Shown here: positions 21,901 to 28,151 of the stretch, piece by piece
Layout of the letters: the number at the start of each line of letters is the position of its first letter
How positions within the stretch are numbered: position 1 is the first letter of the stretch
NCBI GenBank assembly: GCA_039566865.1
Contig: CM076947.1
Span: 23,747,501-23,811,500, forward strand
Direction: 5' to 3'
Length of the DNA stretch: 64,000 nucleotides
Source of the DNA: Aurelia coerulea
Taxonomy: Eukaryota; Cnidaria; Scyphozoa; Semaeostomeae; Ulmaridae
Notes under the pieces: model-generated
The model's database searches: none
The model's input: the letters and a program-made list of their open reading frames with translations, nothing else
What the model was told of the DNA's origin: nothing
Made by a program: the position numbers and the translations under genes

Positions 21901-23853
21901 CACTAATTTATTTTAAGTGGGCTGAAAGGATTTTTAGCTATTTAAAGCTCCTTCAGGCCCACTATGCACATCCGGGCATGGGACCCCTAGTTTAACGTCC
22001 CTTCCGAAGGACGGCGAGGTGAGTTCCGACGTCAGGCCTCCGAGAGGTCACCTATCCGGCGTTTGACCTCACTCCATCGAGTTTAGCTTCAGTCACCTGA
22101 CAGAAACTGTTTCAGCTAACTCACCCCACTCACCCCACAAGATACTCTGAAGATATTTGAAAACGATTTCTGACTATTGGAAAGGCTTCAAATAACTTAC
22201 CCTGGGTACCAGCAGGGTACAAATACCTCTGTTTTGAAATAGCTTGAAATTCTTGAAATTCTCGTAAGACAATCTCATATTTTATTTCATAGTGAACAAG
22301 ACCTCTTTATCAGCTTGGGAACATAATGATATGATGTATTGGTACGAATTCACCAGAAAAGGTACAGTTCAATCTTACTCTTTATTACCTGACTGACGTT
22401 TCATAAACGAGGCAATACAGGAATCCCGCCAATCCCATTGGTTAATTGCACAGTTCCCACGGTTTTCCCGTAGCCTTGTATAATACGATACAAGGGCGCA
22501 TCGAAAGAAAATTTAGCTCCTTAGCTATAATTCTTCCCTTGGACCTTTCAGAAATCTTGAATACTTTTTGATCGGTTGTTGCCAATTTCTACCGAAAGTA
22601 AAAGATTCGATTTTTCTGGATAGTCAGTCGAAACCTTCCGGCACTTCATATTTTCGGCATAAAGTCGGCAAAATATTTTATCAGCCAAGTGCCGGTATTT
22701 AAGCAGCTTTATTGGCTGTTTTTCCACAACTTGTGGCGATTTAAGAAACTTCACTGTGCTGAAAGTTAAACGGTCAACTTAGACCCCCCAGTTAAAGTAA
22801 AGTCGATTCTATTGCATATCCAATATCCATTTGATTAGATTAGATTATTGTTATATTCATTGTAAGAGTCATTCATAGTAGGGACTAGATGACCATGTAT
22901 CTTTTCCCACTATGATTGGCTCAGATTGTTGCATTGTAGTTTTTGTTAGTAATTGATATAAAAAAATCTCCATTTTCTCTTGCAGGCATGGCTGATTATC
23001 TGACCATCTTCTCGGACCGTCTCTCTGAGCAGAGCAAAAGAGGACTTGCTTACTTGAGAAGTGAATTAACTTCATATTATGGAAATGACGATTTTGTTGA
23101 TATGCTGCGTGAAACTGGTCACAATGCTTACTCGCGAACGAATATTCCATCAACTACGAAACATGCACATTTGAAATCCCTCAAAAAAATTGGAAAGGTG
23201 AGTTTGCAATTACTTGTTATTGTAGAGGAAAGAGGAGTTAAAGGGAGTGTGCAATAGTATATAGGCTTCTCTAAAAATAGAACAAAGAAAACACTCAGTC
23301 ACAGGATTATTTCTTTGGGTATCAATTGTTGACAGCACATCGATTTAAATAGACTATTTTTAGATTTGTTTGCTCTTTGCAAATGCAAGCTTGTAACCTT
23401 GCACAAACCTTTTAAGTGTACTCAATTTCTTTAGCATTCATAGAAATGGTTAGGCCTTAACAGACTCAGCATACCCTCCTTTATGTACCGGGTGTCCCAA
23501 AATGATGTATTATCTTTTGATTGCTTATATGTCCATAACCGATGAACCGATTTTCAAAAACTGGTAAAACCACAACCAACATCTTAAAATACAATTTAGC
23601 CTTTAGGCAATCAAGTAAAAGAAAGTGTTTGCAAATCGTTTCAGTGGTTATGGACATGTAAGCAATCAAACTCGATAAAACTCGCTCAGTTTAACCTTTG
23701 AGGTAATAAATAAACACAAAAAATATCGATTTTTAGGAGCTACATAATCTGCTATTCGAAGAATCCAGAACCTTGGACGATGCATCTTTTTCTGTTGGAA
23801 GTCTCAATGGCCGGATCGAAAGACTTTACCATGCTATCGCTGCATGTTACTAA
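3872..23853 (+). CDS. Gene A: 3' part (13 exons) of an uncharacterised large protein gene, paralogue of gene B
   Basis: Exons: 3872-3943, 5436-5738, 8247-8402, 11060-11299, 12908-13193, 14599-14773, 16737-17010, 17645-17829, 18620-19316, 21157-21327, 22293-22361, 22986-23197, 23737-23853. All have GT/AG borders and join in frame without a stop, about 985 codons ending in a TAA. The 5' exons are left of the window. Each exon aligns with one of gene B in the same order, phase and nearly the same length, which is the main evidence that it is a functional gene. The first part looks beta-rich. From exon 7 onward it is helical and coiled-coil with conserved cysteines. NxT/NxS sequons (NFT, NMT, NQS, NKT) fit secretion, as for gene B. 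I do not recognise the family. A lipid-transfer or matrix role can be imagined but nothing in the sequence shows it. Confidence 0.88.
4250..4860. mobile_element. L-family inverted-repeat element(s), degenerate
   Basis: Contains the L-family signature: CTTCTTCTTTCGTTATAA, then a stretch with GGCAATCGCTAATCGC, GAGGTGTCAATCAAAAGC and GCAAAATCTGCCCTTG. A second copy of the CTTCTTTCGTTATAA and AGGCAAGAGTTT motifs lies at about 4270-4430, partly inverted, so this is a foldback or two insertions. Intronic, gene A intron 1. Confidence 0.6.
4871..5392. mobile_element. K-family foldback element K2, 9-bp target duplication
   Basis: Begins AGCATAGGTCCCAAATC and ends with the inverted counterpart reading ATTTGGAACGTATGCT. 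Flanked by GCTGGTTTA on both sides, a perfect 9-bp direct repeat. The interior carries TTGACGTCATC (octamer at 5059) and the imperfect inverted arms TATAATTCTACCGTTGG and CCAACGGTAGAATCATAG. It has no coding capacity. The 9-bp duplication is the hallmark of Mutator-like elements (family knowledge), so I infer a non-autonomous MULE/foldback. Confidence 0.85.
5436..5738 (+). CDS. Gene A exon 2, 303 nt
   Basis: Acceptor TTTTTTGCAG, weak donor GTTTGC, phase 1/1. Encodes SYTEGGVGFVAEDLDLREC followed by WKMCSFLRLHF, aligned to gene B SFREGGIGFIASQLDVRSC and WEMCTFLKLHF. Two cysteines are shared and gene A has extra ones (DVCF, SECF). The exon is exactly as long as its gene B homologue. It is bracketed by K2 and K3, the latter starting 21 nt after the donor. 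Confidence 0.9.
5760..6284. mobile_element. K-family foldback element K3, 9-bp target duplication
   Basis: AGCATAGGTTCCAAATC at the left and TTGGAGCCTATGCT at the right, flanked by the direct repeat ATTAAATAA. It has the same orientation as K2, so exon 2 of gene A is flanked by two direct copies. Carries TGACGTCATC at 5949. Confidence 0.88.
6667..7297. mobile_element. A-family MITE (A1), TACCGGGTGAGCC termini
   Basis: Left end TACCGGGTGAGCCAGAAAA and right end TTTTCTGGCTCACCCTGTA are inverted repeats about 30 bp long that continue as imperfect arms. The flanking dinucleotide is compatible with a TA target. The ORFs inside belong to inverted arms and are not genes. Other copies are at 34403, 38174 and 46653. 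Confidence 0.85.
7302..7889. mobile_element. B-family foldback element with long near-perfect arms
   Basis: Left TACCGGGTGAGTC followed by an A run and ACGTGGGGTGTTTGGCGG; the right end is the exact mirror. The arms stay almost perfect for about 270 bp each (for example GGTCTAACTTAGATTATAAG and its complement), meeting at about 7590-7610. It lies 4 bp from A1. A transcript would form a hairpin of more than 250 bp. Confidence 0.92.
8247..8402 (+). CDS. Gene A exon 3, 156 nt
   Basis: Acceptor TTTTGTCAG, donor GTAAGT, phase 1/1. GKIYDDGTNRVMLEFGG to SDQKIEVVG aligns with gene B GKIFDDGSNKIILDFER to SNEPVNRVG. It is two codons longer than the homologue. Confidence 0.9.
8640..9370 (+). mobile_element. 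5'-truncated non-LTR retrotransposon, C-terminal end of the RT ORF
   Basis: An open frame from about 8664 to 9290 reads like the end of a CR1/L2-type LINE polyprotein: KDLGVVMDSKLKFDKHI, LYKSLVRPLLE, VWNPY, LEAVQRRATKLV, LPTLRYRRKRGDMI and WNCLPANIVEAK are the usual landmarks of this region. The catalytic RT motifs lie upstream of the truncation. It ends in a (TTA/ATT) simple repeat at 9348-9368, a typical 3' tail. Intact to the stop, so it is a young insertion, in gene A intron 3. Confidence 0.92.
9885..10437 (-). mobile_element. LINE C-terminal fragment, minus strand, interrupted by K4
   Basis: On the minus strand: LMEKLESVQHSAALAVS, WRGTSRGKLYAELGWES, RRWGRRLILFFKI and LSEWNELEP. This is the conserved tail of another LINE group, distinct from the one at 8640. 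The K4 element is inserted at its upstream side (10430), and the 9-bp AACTCGCAT duplication marks the break. Confidence 0.85.
10430..10955. mobile_element. K-family foldback element K4, nested in a LINE
   Basis: AGCACATAGGTTCCAAATC to GATTTGGAACCTATGCT, flanked by AACTCGCAT on both sides (9 bp). Carries TGACGTCATC at 10620. The left terminus has a 2-bp CA insertion relative to other copies. Confidence 0.88.
11060..11299 (+). CDS. Gene A exon 4, 240 nt
   Basis: Acceptor TTCTTTGAAG, donor GTACTC, phase 1/1. ELRSRMHVGTDDDKAIEFSG with a later NFTGQVVVAYNSADEG aligns with gene B EFSSRLHVG, ELSGGTSRQY and FDGQVVVVFNSVDEG. Same length as the homologue. Contains one NFT sequon. Confidence 0.9.
11353..11610. 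mobile_element. F-type MITE left end only
   Basis: Starts TACCGGGTGTCTCAGAAAA. No matching inverted end with the same interior is found. The next CACCCGGTA end (12725) belongs to a different interior. The right border is not defined. From 11610 to about 12030 I see only low-complexity AT-rich DNA. Confidence 0.5.
12036..12180. mobile_element. C-family MITE fragment (C3)
   Basis: Matches the interior of C1 (23486): AAAACCACAACCAACATCTT, TTGGCAATCAAAT and CGGTTCATTGGTTATG. Both termini are missing. Confidence 0.6.
12565..12725. mobile_element. Foldback MITE remnant with CACCCGGTA end
   Basis: Inverted arms ATTAAACGATTAC..CCATGCTGGAAAATATTTGG and their complement surround a GTACGGACC palindrome. 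It ends in TTTTGGGACACCCGGTA at 12725. Gene A exon 5 starts 183 bp later. Confidence 0.65.
12908..13193 (+). CDS. Gene A exon 5, 286 nt
   Basis: Acceptor TTTATCTTAG, donor GTGAGT, phase 1 to 2. FNVKVEKGFHFYGKLNMTTG and LRYGNVV aligns with gene B YNILAKKGLHFHGKLTLKTG and LRYGEVA; both end F/L-EG. Alternating hydrophobic residues suggest paired beta strands. One codon longer than gene B. Confidence 0.92.
13432..13844. mobile_element. M-family MITE (M1)
   Basis: ACAGTAAGTACCCGCAAATA at the left, TTATTTGCGGGTACCCGCTG at the right, in gene A intron 5. Belongs to the family with complete copies at 45439, 51145 and 42219. Confidence 0.8.
13852..14048 (+). mobile_element. L-family fragment
   Basis: TTCTTCTTTCGATATAAGC, CAGTCGCTAATCGCTTTGAA and GAGGTGTCAATCAAAAGC, as in the L copy at 35925. 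Directly abuts M1 on the left and a G-family half copy on the right, so three elements are stacked. Confidence 0.65.
14045..14273. mobile_element. G-family MITE, right half only
   Basis: Matches the right arm of the complete G copy at 20497: AAATGGCTGACCGTTGG, TTCAGTCATCAGGCAAATTT and GGGGCACAATTTTTTAGG, ending CACCTGTA. The left arm is replaced by the L fragment. Confidence 0.75.
14599..14773 (+). CDS. Gene A exon 6, 175 nt
   Basis: Acceptor TACTTTACAG, donor GTAAGT, phase 2 to 0. GYCETIGLEGTFTTEV, YKFKVKGKLYGEIDD and NPQDFAFT aligns with gene B GFCDTIGVRGKFSVTT, YLFKVKGNMYKEVDD and KPADFIFQ. Same length. Confidence 0.92.
15240..15900 (+). pseudogene. Merlin/ISXO2-like DNA transposase remnant
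   Basis: Consecutive reading frames recover the N-terminal half of an ISXO2-type (Merlin superfamily) transposase: a CLICKND motif near the zinc-binding region, KDGFRWEFRR, IRKGSWFQGANLT, VDWDMFCGELC and FGAPGK. Then, after a frameshift at about 15842, GKTVQIDESKIGKRN follows, which contains the first catalytic Asp of the DDE domain (family knowledge). A stop at 15620 and the frameshift make it non-functional. The C-terminal part is absent. Located in gene A intron 6. Confidence 0.85.
16165..16335 (+). pseudogene. Penelope-like retroelement RT fragment
   Basis: PNINFTTEMKSENTLLFLDI, LVTCEGNNFTTILYWKKTF and TGHY match the well-known Penelope RT stretch (hPNIkFT..E.e....LpFLD..V...g.....vYrKpT.T..Y). 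Only about 55 residues survive. A pentanucleotide (GAACT)n run at 16553-16576 may belong to a neighbouring repeat. Confidence 0.8.
16553..16577. repeat. (GAACT)n microsatellite
   Basis: Five GAACT units in a row. Nothing else is recognised in 16580-16736. Confidence 0.9.
16737..17010 (+). CDS. Gene A exon 7, 274 nt, coiled coil
   Basis: Acceptor TTTAATTGTAG, donor GTTTGT, phase 0 to 1. LTQQAKANVNDNLREAL and LEETTLLLSQYTTQHEG show heptad-like spacing. It ends DISTDCIDKCKT, matched by gene B DISTDCLDKCKT. Same length as the homologue. The CxxxC at the end is invariant. Confidence 0.92.
17085..17380 (-). mobile_element. L-family fragment
   Basis: Reverse-oriented L motifs: ACACCTAAGATACGAAGCG, GATTTGTGATTGCAGATAAA, TAGCTAGCTCGCTCGTTGTG and ATCGAAAGAAGGATATAT. 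Gene A intron 7. Confidence 0.65.
17645..17829 (+). CDS. Gene A exon 8, 185 nt, four-cysteine exon
   Basis: Acceptor TTAATTTGCAG, donor GTCAGT, phase 1 to 0. VSMPGIEWKEDC, MKCMTWSEDKEKVINVMC, LLKCEAKKVS and QEIR aligns nearly residue for residue with gene B, including all four cysteines and MKCMTWSEDKEKV. Same length. It is one of the best conserved exons of the pair. Confidence 0.95.
18076..18211. mobile_element. Small foldback element (about 135 bp)
   Basis: CATACTAACCGGTTTTG..CAGGAAAATATAAAGCCC and its complement TTTATATTTTCCTG..CAAAACCGGGTAGTATG form a hairpin with a short loop containing ACAGACATCGC. Gene A intron 8. Confidence 0.85.
18620..19316 (+). CDS. Gene A exon 9, 697 nt, largest exon
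   Basis: Acceptor TCCATTTAG, donor GTATGC, phase 0 to 1. Reads through 232 codons. Landmarks shared with gene B: ENVGKLI, DLLSQPEG, PPCLPFQL, ICFNGEF, NVGV.IL, EAELRY, HDIEKESSKR, PKRDL, FAERRIP.FT, KGDKT and YSPWATAKRSNPF. It has exactly the length of the gene B exon (697 nt) and more than half the residues are identical by eye. Two cysteines are shared. The helical first 60 residues continue the coiled coil from exon 7. Confidence 0.97.
19382..19805. mobile_element. M-family MITE (M2), right end truncated
   Basis: TACAGTAAAAACCCGCATAT at the left. The interior (ACCTAAGGCCTAAAATGTTC, ACTACTGGTTGGTAATATG) is almost identical to M6 in gene B. The right terminus decays at GGTTCAAATCCGC. Confidence 0.82.
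19805..19935. repeat. Nested palindromes rich in TCGAATTCGA
   Basis: GTCAGATTCATCGAATTCG and CGAATTCGACAAAATCTGAC form an inverted repeat, followed by a second GTCGAATTCGATTTTTC. A small foldback element of unknown class. 19936-20214 holds nothing I recognise. Confidence 0.65.
20215..20490. mobile_element. H-family fragment (H3)
   Basis: Shares GTTTGAAAGGCCAC.GC.CCCTG.ATATC, CTCGAGAAAGCC and CATTTCTGCCTTGC with H copies at 49965 and 61978, in rearranged order and orientation. Adjoins the G element. Confidence 0.55.
20497..21095. mobile_element. G-family MITE, complete
   Basis: TACAGGGTGTCCC and TTGGGACACCCTGTA ends; arms of about 270 bp (GTGCCCCGTTTGTCTGAAG and its complement, TTTGCCACC.TCC.C.TGAAAATCCG etc.) meet at about 20790. 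61 bp upstream of gene A exon 10. Confidence 0.9.
21157..21327 (+). CDS. Gene A exon 10, 171 nt
   Basis: Acceptor TTCTATTATAG, donor GTAAGT, phase 1/1. ACHQARKVIAEYKDIADGL and SIQKELESSHTEI aligns with gene B ACQQSRRVIAEYKDIADGL and SIQKDLVNSYGEI. Same length; helical. Confidence 0.95.
21531..21800 (+). mobile_element. tRNA-derived SINE
   Basis: The tRNA-like head has an A box TGGCTCAGTGG (21535-21545) and a B box GCTCGATTCCC (21579-21589), separated by a normal distance. A non-tRNA body follows (GAGGTGCAGTCACAGCGAG), then a tail with GCTTCTCAACGTCCTAAAAC and GGTAGAAATATA. The same tail recurs at 60868-60932. Gene A intron 10. Confidence 0.85.
21903..22140 (-). mobile_element. SINE with 5S-rRNA-like head and TTCGGAAGGGACG tail, minus strand
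   Basis: On the minus strand: GAAGCTAAACTC..GGTGACCTCTCGG (5S-like internal promoter region, degenerate), then the conserved tail CCTTCGGAAGGGACGTTAAA and CTAGGGGTCCC, ending CCCACTTAAAATAAATTA. The same family is complete at 57969 and truncated at 41703. Confidence 0.85.
22293..22361 (+). CDS. Gene A exon 11, 69 nt
   Basis: Acceptor TTTATTTCATAG, donor GTACAG, phase 1/1. (M)NKTSLSAWEHNDMMYWYEF and TRKG; gene B has NKTSLSSYEQRDMLYWYEY and TRKG. NKT is a conserved sequon. Confidence 0.93.
22400..22985. other. Intron 11 of gene A, no resolved element
   Basis: An 80-bp stretch (GAGGCAATACAGGAATCCCG, CCTTGTATAATACGATACAAG) recurs at 17860-17945 in gene A intron 8, so it is an unnamed dispersed repeat. 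A K-like GAAATCTTGAATACTTTT remnant follows at 22550. No coding signal. Confidence 0.5.
22986..23197 (+). CDS. Gene A exon 12, 212 nt
   Basis: Acceptor TTCTCTTGCAG, donor GTGAGT, phase 1 to 0. GMADYLTIFSDRLSEQSKRG and FVDMLRETGHNAYSRTNIP matches gene B GMGDYLETFSNRLSEHNKRG and FVDSLHEIGHNSFTRSNIP. Same length. Confidence 0.95.
23486..23672. mobile_element. C-family MITE (C1), left half
   Basis: TACCGGGTGTCCCAAAATG at the left; the interior mirrors on itself (ATGTCCATAACCGATGAACC and GGTTATGGACATGTAAGC), but the right CACCCGGTA is missing. 65 bp before the last gene A exon. Confidence 0.75.
23737..23853 (+). CDS. Gene A exon 13, terminal coding exon
   Basis: Acceptor CGATTTTTAG, phase 0. ELHNLLFEESRTLDDASFS to RLYHAIAACY and a TAA stop. 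Gene B ends KLYQSAIACY; the C-terminal Cys-Tyr is shared. 117 nt including stop, same as gene B. Confidence 0.93.
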   Translation, partial: ELHNLLFEESRTLDDASFSVGSLNGRIERLYHAIAACY

Positions 23854-23910
23854 CGAAAAGATAATTGGAATTAACCTGACAGTTAACTAACTTTGCTCAA
23901 AGTAACTTTA

Positions 23911-23989
23911 AATAAACTGCATAATCTTAAATGTTATTTGATGTAATCTAATATCTTTCTATGTTACAAGGAATCAAATTGACAATAAA
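23911..23989 (+). terminator. Polyadenylation signals of gene A
   Basis: AATAAA at 23911-23916 and again at 23984-23989, 58 and 131 nt after the stop. Either could serve; cleavage sites are not determinable. Confidence 0.6.
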
Positions 23990-25119
23990 ATGCGGTAATT
24001 TTGCAACTGAATGCAGAAACTAAGTTTGTCAAATCTGTCTTAAATCAGATATAGGGAATTTTAAAGTTTACTATTGGTTAAGTCTGTGCTAGCTTTAGAT
24101 AGAATGTTAAACATGACAGTTGATAAAACATTTAAATAGCAGCACAAAAACTGTGCAATTCCTATTGTGTGGAATTGTTTTTTTTTTTGTCTAAACTCGC
24201 GCTATTCAAAATATTTAGATGAAGGCAGCGTAGACTAACTACTTCAATCCCAATTTCTGCTTCGTTGATTGAATTGGATGACGGCACTACGCTTCAAGTA
24301 GTTATAGCGTCCACCAGTCTATCAATAGCGATAAATACGAACGTGTAATCAGTCTAGAGGCAACGTTACTGTAGCAGACTAAATTCTGTCTAAAGTTAGA
24401 TGTCACATGAGATTTGCGATGACGCAAAATTACTCCTGCCAAACACTTTAATTTCTGTTGTTCGTGGAATTTTCACGGGACTTGTGATTTGAGTAAGAAT
24501 AGCATAGGTGCTGGATCTTGAACAATAGCATGTTTTGGCTGAGAGAACAATAACAAGAACGATAGAAAACTCACATTTTGGTCGTTTGGCGTGGTTTTAT
24601 CATTCTTCGCAAAAAATAACTTCAATAGGCGATTACGCTAAAGATGACGCTGAGGCAACCTCGTTCCCAGGCCCCAAACAGTCTTCTCGCTATCTCAACC
24701 GTCGACCGGTTTGGTTCGATAGTATCGACGCAGGAGTAATGGCCGTTGTATCAAGGTTGGGCGTTGAGGAACTTTTTACCAAGGTGCATTGCATTTGAAT
24801 TACGAATCTTTAACGATTCTCTAGGAATTCGATTATATCCCAGTTGGCTAGAGAACACAATATCTTCAAACAGAGCAGAGGTCGGTTTTTTTTCAAACAT
24901 TATATTTTCCTTGACGATTTCAAATTTATTTGTTTACCTCAAGCTTTCACAAAGTATGGTTTTGAAAAAGATGGTAGTTATTTCTCTGTGAAAGAGAAAT
25001 GTGATTTTTCATCCGAATCTGGTTTTTATAAGGCAGTCATGGCTTGAAGCTACCATGCAGCATCTCAGAAGACAGACAAATCCTTGTACTAAATTGTAAT
25101 AGAAAGCATGTGTCCATTA
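23990..25119. other. Intergenic DNA without recognised gene
   Basis: Open frames here (for example 24535-24798) show no known motif and no paralogue support. 24400-24460 shares about 45 bp (TTAGATGTCA, ACGCAAAATTACT) with 43940-43990 in gene B, an unnamed dispersed repeat. 24215-24310 contains AACTACTTCAA and TTCAAGTAGTT as inverted pieces. Confidence 0.5.
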
Positions 25120-25915
25120 CGTTTGTCTTCAGTAAGTTAGGTGCGATTTGCCTTGTGATTTTTTTTGCTTGGAACAAGCTGATGGAACAAGCTGGATTCA
25201 GAAATTAGACTTGCACCTTCCGTTGCTGCATTCAAGACAAAGCTGCTATCCAAAATTCGCCCCCTGCCAAAATCAGTCTTCAGGATACATGACCCAACAG
25301 GTCTATCTTATCTTACACAACTTCGGGTTGGTCTCAGTAAATTGAACTTTCACAAAATCAAGCATAATTTCAGAGATACCATAAACCCAATGTGCCCAAC
25401 CAATGATGGCATTGAGGACACGGAACACTTTTTGTTGCTCTGTTCTCCCTTTGAAGTATTACAAAGAGACCTTCTCGCTGGAGTTTCCTCTTTATTACGA
25501 CCACATGGATTAACCAATCTTTCAAATGATGTTCTACTAAAGATTTTATTGTATGGTGATAACGATCTTCCAGATGATCTTAATAAAAACATCATTCTTT
25601 TAACTCTACGTTTTATCCATAAAACTGGCCGATTTGATTAGCAAGTCCCTAAATCATGCAACCACCATCTCTCTTTTAGTAAGCGCTATTTTCTTTTTTT
25701 TTCTTTTTTTTCTCTTTCTTCTTTCTCTAGTTGTTACGTATAGTGCTATGATCGTATTTTCTATTTTATGTTGCCGTAAAGTAGTCGTTGCTTTTCGCTC
25801 CTAATGGTATTGTTTTAGTAGTAGGGTATAGTATTTTGTAAGTAGTGTAGTTAGTAATTTGTTTTGTAAGCTTTTAATGGAATGTAAAAAAATAAAATAA
25901 TTTTTTTTGCTCACC
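25120..25915 (+). mobile_element. LINE 3' end with C-terminal zinc-finger-like motif
   Basis: Conceptual reading, one frame from about 25195: WNKLDSEIR-like start, IHDPTG..YLTQLRVGLS, LNFHKIKHNF, then CPTNDGIEDTEHFLLLC. The C-x9-H-x4-C pattern is the usual end of many LINE polyproteins. The ORF closes at 25641, followed by a pyrimidine-rich 3' region and an A-rich end (AAAAAAATAAAATAA, 25888-25902). No RT core, so 5'-truncated. Confidence 0.85.
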
Positions 25916-26774
25916 CAGTATCAATACCATGTAGACTGATTATAAGTTCATAGTTATCGCTATTGAGGGACTGATGGTCGCTCAAATTATGACTCATGGA
26001 TTTTCACAGTGAAAATTAGGACGAAATTGTTTTCCTCGATTTCATGTCCGGATATGGAAACCGTGGCAACACTTTACGAAAAGCTGAGTGCTCCAGGCAA
26101 TGGAGGATGGGCCTAAGTTGTCGGCTGCAGCCTTAGATGATAAAACGCCTCAAAATTCAAGTTTTCGGTGCTGTTAGCCACGAATAAAAGCCATCAGTAT
26201 CCAGATGAATGTTTCCTCAAACAAAGAATTAACAAACCTTTCACTTTCAATCAGGATTTCTTAATTTTGAAGGCCACTTAGCTTCCATGAGCTTCACCAC
26301 AGAAATGTGAATTTCCAACTACCGAAGGTTGCCATGGCTACTTCTTAACCACGTATGTGAGCGCATAGATAAATTTGTGCCCTTTCCGTCTCAAATTTTA
26401 TGTGAGAGACCTTAGTCCCAGTTTGCGCGAAAAATGCTGTTGTTGCTGTCGCTGTTGTTGTTGCCATAACTGGGGAGATGTCGTGAGTCTATTAATACCA
26501 TGAAGTACTTTAAAATTGTTTGTTACAATCTACGGATCATTGCCGAAACATGTCAACGGGATGGTTACAAGATAATCTTGTTTTCAATGTATATCAATTT
26601 ATTAAGACAACCAGCTATTTGTCAGGTATTAAAAAAAGCTTGAAAGACTCTGTGAATTATACTGATTGTTTGTTGGGGAATAGTTCGGAAAACAGAGGTT
26701 TATCAGGCTTTAGAGTCTTTACATGGGAAAAGGTAAGTGATACAAAATAATATGATAATATGATAGTAGTCTTA
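25916..26774. other. Intergenic DNA, nothing recognised
   Basis: Contains a CTGTTGTTG-type run at 26436-26462 and one open frame (26520-26750) with no motif. No promoter or gene can be supported. Confidence 0.5.
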
Positions 26775-27211
26775 TACAGCAAATTCCCGTGTATAAGAAC
26801 CTATTTTTTTTGACAGCCAAGCTGAAATAGGTACTTATCTTAAAAGTACTATTTGCTAAGATTAATTTCAAGGTATAAAGGTTCTTATTTGAAGATTGCC
26901 TTGCGTAGGCCGTTTTAGAATTTTTACCAAAAAGGATTCTCAGCCCTGTTATTTGTTTTGGCAAAGTTATTATGGACCTAGTAACTAATTTTAAACTTAC
27001 AACCACCAAAGGAGGAGGTTCAAACTTTAACGGGTAGCTTGGCAACAATGAACTTAATAGCGAAAATCCAGAATCAACTTTGCTACCCCTGCAATGAGAG
27101 CATATTTGTCTTCAAACTGAAACAGGTTCTTAATTACAAGGTGCATAAGTTGAGGAAAACAGCCTCTGGGCTCTTATTTGCATTGGTCCTTATATGCGGT
27201 GATTTACTGTA
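26775..27211. mobile_element. M-family MITE (M3), divergent
   Basis: TACAGCAAATTCCCGTGTAT at the left and CCTTATATGCGGTGATTTAC at the right with TGTA. AAGAACC/GGTTCTTA motifs occur inside as in other M copies. About 840 bp upstream of the gene B start codon. Confidence 0.72.
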
Positions 27212-28054
27212 TGACAAGATAACAACGACCATATGACAACGACCAAAATTTGAGTTTTCTATTGTTCTTGCTATTGTTTTCTATGTCAGAACATGCCATA
27301 TGGCAAGATGATATGATAAGAAATAGTTTTAGTACTGATGAGAGTGCGACGAAACTAGTATTTGGTGATTTAACGTTTATCTTTTCAGCAGTTACTGATG
27401 AGTTATTAACTTATTTCTTCCCTTTCAGGTTTTAGGTTAATTCGGTTTTGTCTTACAGGATTTAACAGTTTTTCTCTTGTTACTGGCTTATTTTGGTTAT
27501 TGTTTCTTTTACAGGAGTTAATTGTCTTCTTTCTACTGATTTCGGTGTTTTTGTTGCGTTTATGGGTTTAAGGCTATTTTTGAATAGTTTTATTTCTATA
27601 AAGATAAATTGGTAAGTCGAGCTATGTAAAGGCCAGTTTCCAATCAGTGGAATTTTCCGAGCGGGCGGAATCTTACACAATCAAAAGTCATTCAACCCTA
27701 GATTTCTACTCAATTACAAAGCGGCATTTCCCTTGTTATCTAAAACATTTCCTCCTGCTCGGAAAATTTACTATCTGGAAAATGGCCGTAACGGAGGCCG
27801 TTAACAGAGAAATTTGGCATATATCCTTGTATCACAGTTCATACTTGGAGGCGCACGCCAGAGGATTGAAGGTCTTTCTTGATCACATGTAACCCAAGGA
27901 GAAATCAACTGAAAGTATGTCTTAGCAAAATCTGTCCTTGTTCGCCGAAGCTGAATGTAGGAAATTAGAGTGGTGCTCGAATAAACACCATCTGACAATT
28001 AATTGGAAAAAGACTTTGATAGTGTGATCTTCTTTTTTGCAGGGCAAATGAAAA
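27212..28054. other. Region upstream of gene B
   Basis: 27400-27590 is related to 48630-48800 in gene B intron 12 (TTATTAACTTATTTCTTCC, CAGGATTTAACAGTTTTTCT), a dispersed repeat. 27640-27890 is moderately GC-richer and has an open frame without motif. No convincing TATA box. The 5' UTR and promoter should lie here, but I cannot place them. Confidence 0.4.
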
Positions 28055-28151
28055 ATGTTGCTGTGTTTTCTTATCGTCGTCGCCTTTTGCTTCACTGACC
28101 TCGCAGTTAGCAATGGAGCCACCCACAAGGAAAGACAAAAACGTTCCTCAG
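28055..28151 (+). CDS. Gene B exon 1: signal peptide and RQKR site
   Basis: ATG at 28055 opens a 20-residue hydrophobic leader (MLLCFLIVVAFCF..), followed by polar NGATHKERQKRSS. An upstream ATG at 28048 is out of frame and stops after 16 codons, so 28055 is preferred. Donor GTAAAT, phase 1. Confidence 0.85.

Noticed and set aside
24535..25047. Overlapping open frames downstream of gene A
   Set aside because: No motif, low-complexity flanks and no paralogue; treated as non-coding.
26520..26750. Possible 76-codon exon upstream of gene B
   Set aside because: No splice or start context, no similarity to gene A/B exons, intergenic between repeats.
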